Assembly (NCBI GenBank): GCA_934047225.1 | Contig: OW203998.1 | Coordinates: 14,461,280-14,525,279 of the forward strand | Length of the DNA stretch: 64,000 bases | From: Ypsolopha sequella | Taxonomy: Eukaryota; Arthropoda; Insecta; Lepidoptera; Ypsolophidae | Direction: 5' to 3' | Shown: positions 1 through 11,116 of the stretch, one piece after another | Numbering within the stretch: the first letter of the stretch is position 1 | Layout of the letters: each line of letters begins with the position of its first letter | Notes under the pieces: model-generated | Database searches by the model: none | The model's input: the letters and a program-made list of their open reading frames with translations, nothing else | What the model was told of the DNA's origin: nothing | Position numbers and translations under genes: made by a program

Positions 1-126
1 TTCCACAGAATAGCTTTAAAATTATGAAATATACTAGCTTTTGCCCGGGTGTACAGGGTGTGTGCAGATCACACGGTTTGTATTTAATTTTGGGTTGCCA
101 GTTTGGAACACAAAAGAAGTGAGCGT

Positions 127-443
127 TTAAGAGCGGTTTCGCAGCCGGATTGCGAATACCTGCCCTTTTCTAATTAATAGAAACAGAACACTTAAGAGGG
201 AATTCGTAGCCGGATTGTGAAAAACCCGCCTTTTTCTAATTCATCGAAACAAAACACTTACATTCAAAATTTACTCAATAGTTATTCAACAAAACTTTAC
301 CTATGTATTGTGTATGTTGCCATCGCAAAGTTTCCATTGGTTTTTTAAAAATCAGAATTACAAAAATTTTGAATTTATGTGTTCTGTTTCGATTAATTAG
401 AAAAAGGCGGGTTTTTCACAATCCGGCTACGAAACCGCTCATA
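127..443. repeat. Foldback repeat with GTAGCCGGATTGTGAAAAAC arms
   Basis: Two head-to-tail copies of a ~62-bp unit (127-190 and 191-250, each with AGCCGGATTG) are followed by ~125 bp of AT-rich sequence and an inverted copy at 378-443. The arms at 192-250 and 378-443 pair over about 60 bp with a few mismatches. A second copy of the family, interrupted by another element, lies at 2957-3790 and shares the interior (ACTCAATAGTTATTCAAC). There is no coding potential. Probably a non-autonomous DNA element; superfamily unknown because I see no clear target duplication. Confidence 0.7.
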
Positions 444-719
444 AATTTCTTGACTAGTATACCTATAATTGATGTAGGATGAAGATATAGTAAACACGTA
501 ACTTGAACTGAGATGTTGATTATAGTGTCTGACTTGATGTAGAAGCAAAAAAAAATAAAAAAATTTGGAACAGGTAATCGAATCGAAAAACGTTTGGAGT
601 CTCTCTGTTCCATCCCGTCGTTATAGCTATTTAGGTTATCAACGGCAAGACAACAAATTAGACAACAAATTGTAAGCTATTAAGGCGTTACAGCATGCGA
701 AAATTAAAAAAAAATGTTT

Positions 720-880
720 GATTGCTAGAAGAGCAGATCTAATCTAGAGCCCGCTATGAGACAGACAGGTTGGTATTTGTTTTTCTTTTTATATTTTATT
801 TAATTTTAAGTTAGTTTTATAAAAAAAAAAAAAAAATTAAGTTTATTAAAGTATTATACAAAAATAAAAAATATTGTAAA
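720..880 (+). repeat. LINE-like 3' tail fragment
   Basis: The stretch with CTAGAGCCCGCTATGAGACA, followed by a T-rich run, recurs almost unchanged at 14,312-14,400. There it leads into an ATT microsatellite, as expected for a LINE 3' end. This copy runs into poly-A and AT-rich sequence. No coding sequence remains. Confidence 0.5.
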
Positions 881-903
881 ATCTATGCCAATTGTATAAA
901 TAA

Positions 904-1251
904 TTGCTAGAATAATTATGGAAAATCTGCTCAAGTAAATGTCTAGAAATAGCAATGAACTATTTTTACATACCATACCTATAGTTTTCATAGACCACGT
1001 CTTCGATGATCTAAAATTTGAACTTTGCTAAAAACGGCCGCTTTTGGCATAATTTAAAACTTTAGCAATAAAAAGACGTTGTTTCTGAAATCTTTTGATG
1101 TGTAAAAATTGTTTATTACTATTTCTAAAAATGTAAATTTTTAGATCATCGAAGACGTGGTCTATGAAAACTATAGGTATGGTATGTAAAAATAGTTCAT
1201 TGCTATTTCTAGACATTTACTTGAGCAGATTTTCCATAATTATTCTAGCAA
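904..1251. mobile_element. Palindromic MITE, 348 bp
   Basis: The outer ~110 bp at each end are inverted copies of each other (904-1014 and 1140-1251), with termini TTGCTAGAATAATTATGG and its complement. The centre is a short unique loop containing AAACGGCCGC. The flanks read GTATAAATAA and GTATAAAATG, which could be a decayed target duplication, but its length is uncertain, so I do not assign a superfamily. Small apparent frames inside are by-products of the palindrome. Confidence 0.85.
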
Positions 1252-1396
1252 GTATAAAATGATTATACTTCGTTCGTTTCGTAAATAATCACTAACAGTC
1301 CCTATGCCTCAAATTATGTACTGTTAGAAATAAATATAACGCTATTTATTTCCTGAATAAAACATCCCGAAGCACGCAGACCGAGCACAAAATGTT

Positions 1397-1490
1397 CCCC
1401 TACCTACGGGATTTGAACCCGCGGAACCCTGCTCTAAAGTTTTTGTTTTTTAACTGTCTATCTCGCTCTACTCAACTGCCGCGCATGGAA
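1397..1490 (-). repeat. tRNA-like (SINE head or tRNA pseudogene) fragment
   Basis: On the minus strand there is a good B box (GGTTCAAATCCCG) inside a T arm with a CGGG/CCCG stem. About 60 bases upstream lies an A-box-like stretch (GCAGTTGAGTAGAGC). The region between is AT-rich and does not fold into a cloverleaf. Most likely a tRNA-derived SINE head or pseudogene, not a working tRNA. Confidence 0.4.
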
Positions 1491-1544
1491 ACCCTCAAAT
1501 TTCAGACTTCTAGCTTTACCCACAACGAAGATACAGATAGTCGT

Positions 1545-2110
1545 TCATAAACTCACACCGAGTTGGGTTTCCTACCCGGGTCGCAACACTAACCCGTTCA
1601 AAAATGAACTCGCGTCTCAACACCGACCGTTCAAAAATGACAGTGTCGCTACACTGGTGGCGAATTTTTCAACATCAACTCTGAGCAGGGTTCGCAAGGT
1701 TCGTATAGACTCCAAACGTCACCTGACATTCACGTAAATTTTCGTAAATGAAATGACGTTAATTTTTGTACAAAGGGGGTCTTCTCAACGTTATAGTTGA
1801 TATATTTACGTTAAATTTAGTACCGAGGGGGTCCTCTCAACGTTATTATACTAAATATGATGCATAAATAACAACTGACGTTTGGAGTGTCGCTACACGA
1901 CGAAACCCGTTCAAAAACTCAGCGTTACAACCCCAGTGTTCCTACCCAGCCCAGGGTTATTTAATGAACGCACTTCAGGGGGGTTGAAAGTGCCGTGAGT
2001 TGCGTGAGAAAAGGATGGTACGGCCCGTTCCGCGTTTTTTTTGCTTAGAGAGTGTTATATGGTCTAAGTTTTTTTGCGAGACTCGGCGGGGGCACTACCG
2101 TGCCCCCAGA
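1545..2110. repeat. Local short repeats (CCGTTCAAAAATGA) and a duplicated block
   Basis: The phrase CCGTTCAAAAA recurs at about 1593, 1628 and 1907. A ~50-bp block is duplicated at about 1745-1795 and 1800-1847 (GGGGGTC.TCTCAACGTTAT). The rest is unannotated, with a CG-rich stretch near 2080-2105. Nothing coding is recognised. Confidence 0.4.
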
Positions 2111-2956
2111 TTTCTTTTTTGTTGTTAATGTTCTGAAATATGTTTTGTTACTGTTATGTATATTTAAATGACAATAACGATAATACGGCAATGATATTCG
2201 AGAGTTTTTCTTGAGATTCCTGATTTTATTACGAAGTCACAAAAAAAATTTCCAGCTATTGTTTTTAATCACCTTGTTCTCCATATTATAGAGTAACAAG
2301 TGGTATACATATAAAAGCGATAATGCCGAACCCAGTTTTGCCCAATTTCCAAAATCCGACCCTTGCAAGAATAGGTTTTTTTTTATTTTCCTCAGCTAAA
2401 GGTTGTAAATAAATACATATTAATTTTAGCGGCCTCGATTCCAGCCAGCACTAAACAGATTTGTGTCGGAAATAAATATTGATATTAAAAAAAAAAGGTT
2501 ACCGATAAAAAATACGATAGCCCAAGTTTTATCCGGCGACCCCCAGTTCGTTCCTAGTCGATGTGATATGAAACCATTTTGCCGTTAAATGTAAATATTG
2601 GCTATTGGTTTATTTACCTATTTTATTTATACTGTGAGAGTGAGGATTATGCTACAGAAGTAGGTAGAGAATTGGGGCTGATAAGGAATAGACTGTGGCC
2701 TTGTGTTCGAGTTTATTCAGTTGCAATTTGTTTTCAATATACCTTTGAATTTACCACCTATGTTCACACAATAATTTTACAAAACTAAATAACTACCAGA
2801 CACTACTGTACATAATATAATTTCTGAAAACCGAGACAACCCTGGCAGATCTAGTGTACCAATCGATGGTAATAGTTTCATGTGTCGTCAGCAGCACATC
2901 GTAGAATTGGTCAATTCATGATCTACCTGGTACACATATTCATAATTCTATTATAT
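2110..2956. other. No recognised feature
   Basis: AT-rich sequence with short homopolymer runs. A 69-codon frame at 2579-2788 has no recognisable domain and looks accidental. Confidence 0.5.
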
Positions 2957-2998
2957 TAAGAGCGGTATCGCAGCTGGATTGTGAAATACCCGCCTTTT

Positions 2999-3678
2999 AG
3001 GGTTCCGTAGTCAACAACAAGGAACCCTTATAGTTTCGCCATGTCCGTCTGTCTGTCTGTCTGTCTGTCCGCCGCTTTACTTAGAGAAAGCTGTACTAGA
3101 AAGCTGTAATTTGGCATGCGTATACATATTTATTACGCCCGTAAAGTGGTAAAGTAAAATTTTGAAAAAGATTTTTTTTTAGGGTACCTCCCCTATATAC
3201 ACGTAAAGTGGGGATGATTTTTTTTTCTCGTCTATCCCCTAGTGTGGGGTGTCGTTGGATAGGTAATTTTAAAATATTGTGGGTGTGAGAAGACCATTTT
3301 TCGATCCAGGGTTCCGTATGCGAAATATTAAACGTAAAAGTGTTAATTTTTGTTAGAGTAAAGTGACCCCTCCACCGCTGCCGGCGAAACGGTTGTATTT
3401 GGAGACGTGAAAAAAATCACGGCAGTAGTATACATAACGAAATTAAAAGGAAAACTATCAGAGCTAAGTAGGCTTTACAAGTTAACGAGTACAGATCGCG
3501 CCAAACTTTTAGTCCCCCCTAAACACGGGGCGATTCGCATCAGCAGGAACAAAATGTATGGGCCGTTCTTGGGAAGAGCAACTTCCGAGCGGACTAGAAG
3601 TTTGGCGCGATCTGTATTATTATAGATAATGGTACGGAACCCTTCGTGCGCGAGTCCAACTCGCACTTGGCCGGTTTT
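2999..3678 (+). mobile_element. GGGTTCCGTA / CTTGGCCGG element (lepidopteran interspersed repeat)
   Basis: Begins AGGGTTCCGTAG, has a (GTCT)n stretch at ~3045-3070, and ends ACTCGCACTTGGCCGG. I recognise this arrangement as a very common lepidopteran interspersed repeat whose class I cannot assign with confidence. A second, diverged copy lies in reverse orientation at 41,140-41,906, and an end fragment (TACTACGGAACCCTA) at ~10,840-10,857. The copy contains a nested TA-flanked hairpin at 3492-3614. No protein is encoded. Confidence 0.7.
3492..3614. mobile_element. TA-flanked hairpin MITE nested in 2999-3678
   Basis: The termini are CAGATCGCGCCAAACTT and its exact complement, with ~24-bp arms including TAGTCC. 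TA dinucleotides flank both ends (3490-3491 and 3615-3616). Total 123 bp. TA duplication is typical of Tc1/mariner-type elements, but with only one copy in the window this is an inference. The alternative is that the hairpin is an ancestral part of the host repeat. Confidence 0.55.
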
Positions 3679-3794
3679 TCTAATAAATCGAAACAGAACA
3701 ATAAAATTCAAAATTCACTCAATAGTTATTCAACAGAACCTTATAACCTATGTATTGTGTATGTGTTATCGCAAAGTATCCATTGGTCATAAAT

Positions 3795-4569
3795 AACCAC
3801 CAAGCCAAAAACAGAGCAAAGATTGAATAAACGTGGGCGGAGCCGCGGGCTAAGGCAAATTAAAACACTCCAAGTGAAAGAATTTAGTAATATTTTTTTC
3901 AAAATCTACATTTAAATGAACATTGAAAAATATTAAAACATCTAGAGATCTTTAGTGTTCTGTGTGACCCGTTGCTACTAAGCACGGCAGACAAAATGAA
4001 AGCGTTGGAGTAAATCACTTTTTTCCAAACATCCTCACCGTAAGTTAGTACCATCAGACTGAAAAATGGTCTATAATTTTATTTGTTTGGGATTCTTAAT
4101 CCCTATCTAAAGGGGAAATCAACAGAATCTAATAATAGACGGAGGAGGAGGGCTCATAAAATCTCTTGACAATCGTGTCGGGCAGTGACATATTCCTATC
4201 AAGCATAGTCATAACATTGTACCAAATGTCTGCGACAAGTAGAAATCAAACTCAATGGATTTTCATCTTTATTTCTTAAGAGATACATATCAGCTCAGAG
4301 ATATACTGTTCGTGGTGCCGTGTTGTTCACAATTAGCTACAATTGACCCGTCAGACCCTGCTGTAGAGTGCGTTCATGCAAGAAGTGTTTGGAGAAATAA
4401 ATTAATGACATTCAAGAACTTTTTTCCGGCTGACGACGTTGTGACTAGGTCCAACATCGGAGACAAACAGTTCACCTAATGTGGACTGGGGTAAGAGTGA
4501 TTAACAGAATTTACTAAACAGAATTTAATTAAACATAATTTACAAGGTTTTGTCACACAGTAAGCCCAG
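3795..4569. other. No recognised feature
   Basis: A short piece at ~3834-3850 (GGAGCCGCGGGCTAA) resembles the conserved end of the widespread repeat found at 58,336. A 74-codon frame at 4255-4479 has no recognisable motif. Nothing else is supported. Confidence 0.45.
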
Positions 4570-4730
4570 CGGGTCTGCCGCGTAATTCAGATTTTCATCA
4601 ACATCAACTTGAGATTAAAATTTTACGTGCGTGCAAAAGAGATGGCATGTTAATCGGGCGTCGTCGCACGCACGTCAAATTTCCATCTCAAGTTGATGTT
4701 GATGAAAATCAGAATTACGCGGTAGACCCG
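4570..4730. mobile_element. Palindromic MITE, GGGTCTACCGCGTAATTC family, copy 1
   Basis: 161 bp. The ends CGGGTCTGCCGCGTAATTC and complement enclose arms with CATCAACATCAACTTGAGAT and a centre GGGCGTCGTCGCACGCACG. Three more copies lie at 26,726, 43,258 and 62,873. The two arms differ in the middle (AACTTGAGAT versus AACTTCAAGCAAATGCATG), and different copies keep different combinations. CAG flanks both ends here, possibly a 3-bp duplication. Confidence 0.85.
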
Positions 4731-5837
4731 CAGGTGGCAATGCTTTTGTGTATGTCAGTCGACACACATCTCTGCATCGCATTCTTAAAATATGTTATCA
4801 AAATGTATTAAAAATCTTTTTTAAAAGGCGAGGTTCTTTTTGGTAATTTAGGAAAACCGTTGGTTTAGGGACTTCTAAATTAGTTTGCTAATTCTAACGT
4901 TGGTTAAAAAACGGTAGTACGTAAAAATGTTGTACTTCTTCAGTCATCAGCACTCATCACAAAAACAACAAGTAATCGTCCAAAAATCGTGACTCGGTCT
5001 AACGCAAAAAAAAAGCGTCTCGTCAGTTGCATAAAGCTCGTAATTCGTAGTTTCTAAGCAAAGTCAAAGAAAAGGTCCATTGTTTCCCCCAGTATGCTCC
5101 GGTGCCTGTGAAATTGCTATTGTTTGCTAAAGAGTAATGTGTCGCAATAGTTTGACAATAGACAGGGAGTCGGCATGGTGCCCTGCTGGATACATGAAAC
5201 TATACTGATTCGTTGTCTTTTGTAGTTGTTTTTAACATAATAATAATTTTGACTCTTGCTACAAACAAATATTATCTTAGGTCCGATAAATAGGCTCGGT
5301 TTAGAAACATGCTGTACTCTGCGCCCCTTGGGCGCATTGTTGTCGTGATGATGAATGATATAAATTAAGGTAGGTACCAATTTATTTTAACCCTGAACTA
5401 CCTACCCTCTATTTTGTTACATAACTACCTACCTGCAGTCATAGACACCGCTTATCAAATGTCAAAAACCTTAGTAACTAGTTAGGACAAATATTATTTT
5501 AATACATATACGTATTTCAAAATCCATATCGTTTGATAAAAAATAAATATAATGTCAATTAAATATTTGGGTAACAATAAAAACAAAACAAAAATCACTT
5601 CTAAATTGTAAGTTCAATGTGAGGACCCATGAGATTTACATAGAGGAAATGCCGACTCGCCACCTTTTTTTGATTACCTGCAGAGAATTCGGGTACGTAT
5701 ACACCTGACGAGTGCTTGCAAATTGTAACAAGGGATCGACGAAAAGGTACATAGACGCACATATATCTACGGCTTACGTTGGCCGAATAAATTAAAAAAC
5801 AAAATCCGTTGCGGTCTCTGATACCGGTGGTAGGTAG
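4731..5837. other. No recognised feature
   Basis: AT-rich, no inverted termini, no domain-bearing frame. An 87-codon minus-strand frame at 5117-5380 lacks recognisable motifs. Confidence 0.5.
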
Positions 5838-5841
5838 TTAA

Positions 5842-6229
5842 GGGGGAACGAGTCCTATCCTCTACGAAACGCACAACTTAAGATGGTTCTTCTTATGATG
5901 ATGGTTAACAGATATTAAATAAATATGTTTTATGGCATTTCGCGAACATAGTTTAGTGTCAGTTAGGTATTTCCGGCAAAATTTTGTTATTTTATGCTTT
6001 ACGTTGTAAATGTATGGGCGCACATAATTAAAAGCGTGTTTTAAGTTTGTGTGCCCATACATTTTAAACCTCATGCATAAAATAACAAAATTTTGCCGGA
6101 AAAGTCCAACTGACACTAAACTATGTTCGCGAGATGCCATAAATCACATTTATTTAATATCTGTTATTACAAAAATAAGAAGAACCATCTTAAGTTGTGC
6201 GTTTCGTAGAGGATACGACTCGTTCCCCC
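5842..6229. mobile_element. TTAA-flanked palindromic MITE, 388 bp
   Basis: TTAA lies at 5838-5841 and 6230-6233. The termini GGGGGAACGAGTCCTATCC and complement extend into nearly full-length arms of about 185 bp with few differences. TTAA duplication is the hallmark of piggyBac-type transposition, and no transposase remains. Overlapping small frames on both strands are palindrome artefacts. The interior (GGCATTTCGCGAACATAGTTTA) resembles the diverged foldback at 7204-7506. Confidence 0.88.
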
Positions 6230-6234
6230 TTAAG

Positions 6235-7200
6235 GGTTAAACATGCCAAGTCAAATAAAAGTGTTACTATGAATGAGTGAGTAGAATAAGTGAACTAAGT
6301 GTATCAGGATCGTACCAGTTTTCTGTGGATGTGCCCTAATTGAATAAGGTAATAACATATTATTATAATCCATATACCTATATATCTACCGCAATACCAC
6401 AAATGATTGTATAATTAATTTGCTACGCTCGCTACGCCGTAGCGGGCGTAGCTAATGTGGTAATATTTACATAATTATTACAATTAGTAAGTAGTACTCG
6501 ACAGTACTCACTGATCCATATCAAAACTACAATTATAGAATTAAATGACACTACAATTGCTCTATCAAGAGTATATGAAAGAAAAGTTCAAAATATGTAG
6601 CTACTAAGAAGATACGATACGATGAATCATAGAAAATACTCTACAAAAATCGCTACATTGATTAAAAAGAACGTTAACACAACAAAACATAATTATCATC
6701 ACGCACGACATATATCCCCGAGGGTCTGTCAGAGGTGTTTTCAAGTGGACTATCAATAGGAAGGTCAACACTCGTTGACCCTCTTTCCACCGTAGAATTT
6801 TTCGGCCCAAAGTGAAAGAGGTGAGTCTTATCGCCGTAAGAACATAAAAATATCAAGTAAACAAGTAATCTTTACGTACGTAACGTCCGCATGCTCTGAT
6901 AATCGTACTCCAGTTAACTAGTGCACTGACTAAGTCGCTCTGCACTGCAACTAAATGTAAACTATTCAGTTATTGCGACACAAACTTACTGCCATTAATT
7001 TTTGTGTAAATACTTTTTGCAAATGTTTAAGTTGGCATTTTAGGTATGCTATTGTGTTTGTGAAATAACCTCTACTGTAGTTGCTGAAATATCATTTAAT
7101 GCTAAGAAAATGTTTGCAAAGTTCTTTTCCATCATAAGTCTACATAACGTAGGCTACCATTGCATGTAGGGAAATTTTTCTATTCAGTTTTGTTTACGAA
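6235..7200. other. No recognised feature
   Basis: AT-rich. A small GC-rich hairpin at ~6424-6452 (GCTACGCCGTAGC) is the only structure noted. Confidence 0.45.
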
Positions 7201-7203
7201 CGC

Positions 7204-7506
7204 GTTCACAAACGCAAAACTTATGATTGTTTTTCTTATTTTTGAATTAAAAGTATTAAATTAATGTTATTTGTGGCATTACGCGTCAATAGTTTAATAT
7301 GTTGTTTTCTTTTATGCATTATTAAGTTGTTAAAGATCCTGTACAGCAACAATAAACACGCTTTAAAGTTGTTGCGCAGAATAATTTTTTGCTATAAAAT
7401 CCCAATGAAGTTTAACTATTGTCGCGTATTGCCATAAATCACATTCATTTAATGCTTTTTATGCAAAAATAAGAAAAACAATAATAAGTTTAGCGTTTTA
7501 AACCGC
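7204..7506. mobile_element. Foldback MITE related to 5842-6229
   Basis: Arms at 7204-7310 and 7390-7506 are inverted copies (AACGCAAAACTTATGATTG...; GGCATTACGCGTCAATAGTT). Word order and motifs match the arms of the 5842-6229 element at lower identity, so this is an older or sister family. TTAA boundaries are not clear. Confidence 0.65.
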
Positions 7507-7734
7507 GGTCCGTCTCATCAACCTTAATTTGTTATAATATTTAAATAAAAGGCATATTGGAAATACATAAATTAAATTTTTCCCAGCATTTTGGGCATCG
7601 GGAATCGAATTAAATGATTATTTAATTTTGTTAAGGTTTTTTTTACCCACAGATTTTTATAAATTTACTTTTCCTAGTCAGCTTCACGTTATTTAACTGA
7701 GTGAAGTTTGACTGAGAGCTCTTCTTTGATATGA

Positions 7735-8800
7735 GTTAAGCATTTGATCTTATTGACCATAAAATATTACTTGCGAAACTTTACAAATATGGTATAAGGG
7801 GAGTTGCAAATGAAAGGTTTAAGTTATTTGACCGAAAGATATCAACGCACTGAGATTAGTAACCTTACAAGAAAACTGAAAAAATGTCATACAGATCTGA
7901 ATACAGATTAAATAAATATGGCGTGCCCCAAGGTAGCATCCTAGGTTCCCTTCTCTTTTTACTTTACATTAATGATCTCCCCGACATAACAAACCATGAA
8001 GCAATACTTTACGCACACGATACTACCATAATTATAAAATGTGAAAATAAGACACTTAATGAGGAAAAAATCAACGATGCTGTTGAAAACTTATGCAGTT
8101 TCATACAACAAGATCCATTGACCTAAAGGAACTCATTGACAAGATCACATCTTGTGTGTCTCAAAATGAACTATAATGGAAATCCTTTAAAAGAAGTAAA
8201 TTCGGCAAAATTTATTGGGCTACAAATAGATAAGCACTGTAATAATAATTTGCACGTGGATACTGTCTGTAACAAAATAAATAGGTTCAGATTTGCTTTA
8301 TGTTGACACAGAGAGGTTGCTTTGCTAGAAGTAGCATTACGTGCGTACCATGGTTACTTGACATTACAGTATGGCTTCATTCTATAGGGAAACTCAATAA
8401 ACGTAGACAGGGCATTTAAGGTCAAAAACAGATGTATATATTTTTACTTGAAACCATTTCACAAATTCGGCACTTTTTATATATCTCGCCATCTTGCACC
8501 TCTTGATGAGAGATGGGTCGGAGTTCGCTATGGGGGGGAGAGAAACATATGTTAAGATGTGTGCAAAGTTTCATTGAGATCAAAGCCATCAGGACGTCAC
8601 AAACACCTAAAGCATGGCAGCTGAGCGGGATGTCCCACTTTAAAGCATGTCACCCTAATTTTGCTACCAAAAATTATACAAATAAAATCTTTGATACGAG
8701 TAACTCTCTCAAAACTTTTCTAGGTACAAACACGCTATGGCAAATTACGTACCAGTATGTAGTTCCATACATCAAATACTTTGTATGCGATTAAAATGCA
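7735..8800 (+). pseudogene. CR1/Jockey-like LINE reverse transcriptase remnant
   Basis: Remnant of the reverse transcriptase that copies a LINE's RNA at the target site. In order I read: AFDLIDHKILLAKL (the region of the first catalytic Asp, from 7740), YGIRGVAN, then after a frameshift SYLTERYQRTEIS, then GVPQGSILGSLLFLLYIND at ~7920, then YAHDTT where family members have (Y/F)ADDT. The first Asp of the catalytic pair is therefore His. Further on, KFIGLQID, AYHGYLTLQYG and GNSINVDRAFKVKNRC (8200-8440) are separated by stops, including one after RFALC. No endonuclease domain or 5' end is present. It is dead: several frameshifts, stops and a lost catalytic residue. The exact clade is uncertain, and beyond ~8500 homology is doubtful. 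Confidence 0.85.
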
Positions 8801-8810
8801 ACAATGAACA

Positions 8811-9475
8811 ACAATGGTGTCGATTCGGTGTAGCACGCCTTAACTTATTTGACAGGACTAAACTTAATTTAAGCGTTCTGTCCTTGTCTTTTCGATAAAG
8901 AAAGAAAAAGACAGGACGCATAAAATAAGGTTAGTCCTGTCAAATAAGTTAAGGCGAATGATTACGCCAACTGCAATTTGGAACTGTCTTTGAAGGCCTA
9001 CCTACTCCTCCCACACGGGTTGTCCAAAAACTTTCATAAAGATATATGATAGGCAATATAGAGTCAAAAATAAATTTTAAGTTTCATGAACTGTTTTTCT
9101 ATTGTTAGTTTTGACAAAAAAAATCGAAAGTCATCAAAAATTTCACATGATTAACACAAGAATTCTCTTACTCCTTCCAAACGCCTAAAGCGATTTTAAT
9201 TATTATTTCACCAAATTATAGGAAATTTTTAGATCTACAAAATTTAAGTTCAAAATTTTTTTCCGTTCATGGCGTCCATGTGAAAAGTATCATTTTCTCC
9301 TATTTTGCGCTAGCCGGAGACGCAGTGGTTGTCGTAACAGCCACTTTTCAAGGCACGCTGAAATGGACATTATTTCAATGTCGTTTCCGTTGATATTTGT
9401 ACCGACACACATCAAGTTGCTTATTTAGCGTGGTCATACGCCTTAAGTCGTGTTACACCGAATCGACACCATTGT
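8811..9475. mobile_element. Hairpin MITE (GGTGTCGATTCGGTG) carrying a nested TTAA element
   Basis: The outer termini CAATGGTGTCG and CGACACCATTG enclose a ~170-bp hairpin (arms with ACAGGACTAAACTTAATTTA and ACAGGAC). The right arm is interrupted after GTTAA at 8952 and resumes at 9447 with GTCGTGTTACACCGAATCG. A shorter, uninterrupted relative is at 23,998-24,148. Joining across the insertion restores pairing with the left arm (CGCCTTAAC). Confidence 0.85.
8953..9442. mobile_element. TTAA-flanked MITE, group A, nested copy
   Basis: TTAA at 8949-8952 and 9443-9446. The element begins GGCGAATGATTACGCC and ends GGTCATACGCC, and contains TCGTAACAGCCAC and ATTTCAATGTCGTTTCCG near its right end. 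It is related to 21,316-21,744, 37,410-37,875 and 48,117-48,584. 490 bp, no transposase. The site it hit was itself part of a MITE arm. Confidence 0.88.
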
Positions 9476-10000
9476 AAGCTTTACTGAACTACTCGTTAGG
9501 TCTACGCTTTATAATGTTGGTCAAACTGCAAGATACTGTTTAACCAACCTACATTTGCTATTCCGCCAACCAAAAGTAGCTTCTATTCCAGTGAGATACG
9601 AGTGTAATGTTTTGTTCACAGCAGTAAAAGCAAGTGTGCCAATGCAAACCTTTCACTGGGGACTGGCGGAAGCTGTTGCCATTAGTTATGTCATAAGGCT
9701 GCGGTGCAGTGGGCCATCGCCTGACCGCAATAAGCGGGTGGCACACTTAGCTCGACCCACGAAAACAACCATTGCATCACTAGTGTAGTGACGTGACACG
9801 TTGTATAATTATACTTTTGTTGTTTTTTATAGATCGGTGACATTGTTAGGGCACTGCGTTAATAAATAATTTGTCTAGATTTTATTAAAATTTAGGGCGA
9901 CTACCTACTAAGTATCTTATTCATAAAATTAAATTTTATATAAATATATATTGTGCTATAACAAGCCTTTGAATAAATAAAATAAAATAAACACAAGAAG
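9476..10000. other. Unassigned; possible LINE 3' end
   Basis: A 112-codon plus-strand frame (9450-9788) overlaps the MITE end and has no motif I recognise. The stretch finishes with AATAAATAAAATAAAATAAA at ~9972-9991, which looks like a LINE poly(A)-type tail. It may be the 3' end of the LINE at 7735, split off by the MITE. This is inference only. Confidence 0.3.
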
Positions 10001-11116
10001 ATATTCCGGAGTTATATTTCGGCCCACTTTAGGGCCGGCATCAGTCCAATGAATGACAGATGATACAGCTGACAGAATATGTACAGTAATGAGATGACAT
10101 AATAGTAGTTTATGCTACAAGGGCGAAAAAGAATCAATTACGAGGACGATTTAAACGTAACCGAGTAATTTATTGCTCTTACGCTCGTGTATCATACTAC
10201 GTTTTTCAATGCATAGTGTGAGGAAATAAATCAAATATTAATCTTGTGAACTTTAAATTATGATTGGCTCAAAAGGACTGTATCCAGAGCCGTTAAACAG
10301 TGGAAAAAAAAAGTATAACATTTATGGTACATAGGTAAGGTTGCAGGTTAGCCAACTTCTCGTACAAAAAATAATAATAATAAAGCCCTAGGGTAAAATA
10401 ATCGACTTTCTGTTCGGTTTTGATGCATAAAAAGTGGGCCTTTACGAGCACTTGTATTGAAAAAACATATAGGTATAACCTTATAGCTAATTAATCTAAC
10501 CTACTTATAACAGAAAAAAAAATTTGGTTGTATATATCCATTTTATTGATGCGTTTATTCAATTTAATTTAACGAATAAAATTTATAATACAGCACTCAT
10601 CTTCTGTCCACAAGTAGTTGCATAAGCTCATTATAATTCTCGTGTTGGTGATATTGACATTGATAAATAAATAGGCATCATTTAAGAGAAACACTCCATA
10701 CAATCAGCAAGTTATGTGTACCCAAATAAATGTTTTAGTAATTTTTTTTTCTTGTAAACTTTTCCAAAACCCACTTCATCTATATTAAGATATGTATCCA
10801 TGTCTGCTTACAATCGAAATAATAGGTACTATATTTTAGGTACTACGGAACCCTAAAAATGTGGGAGAATGAAAGGAATCATTGTTATCAGTTTTTCCGG
10901 GGTCTAGCATAGCAGACCAACATGTCTATCTCTCTCGAGGTACATCAACAGAGTGAGAGAGAGAGCACTGTATCACGCGCTGTCAGGCTCGATATAGTTT
11001 GTTATGCTAGACTTGCTTGACTTACACGGAAGGCGGTAACTGAACAGTGACACTATTGCCTGGAACCATTCTATCGAAACATAGATTTAGGATGCTATTT
11101 ACTTGCTTCGTAATAA
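10001..11116. other. No gene; small inverted repeat and GA microsatellite
   Basis: A fragment of the GGGTTCCGTA repeat is at ~10,840-10,857. At 10,910-11,016, GGTCTAGCATAGCA and TGTTATGCTAGAC form the ends of a ~105-bp inverted repeat enclosing GAGAGAGAG. Nothing else is recognised. Confidence 0.4.

Larger units (their letters stand above)
2957..3790. mobile_element. Foldback repeat copy split by two nested insertions
   Basis: Second copy of the 127-443 family. Its left part (GCTGGATTGTGAAATACCCG) stops at about 2998 and resumes at about 3678 with TTTTTCTAATAAATCGAAAC, then runs through the same interior as the first copy to about 3790. The ~680 bp between is a different element. Joining the two sides reproduces the uninterrupted order seen at 192-340, so this is a clean insertion into a pre-existing repeat. 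Confidence 0.75.

Noticed and set aside
4255..4479. 74-codon plus-strand frame
   Set aside because: No family resemblance and no supporting context.
5862..6240. Overlapping 92- and 63-codon frames on opposite strands sharing peptides
   Set aside because: They are the two arms of one palindromic MITE read on both strands, not proteins.
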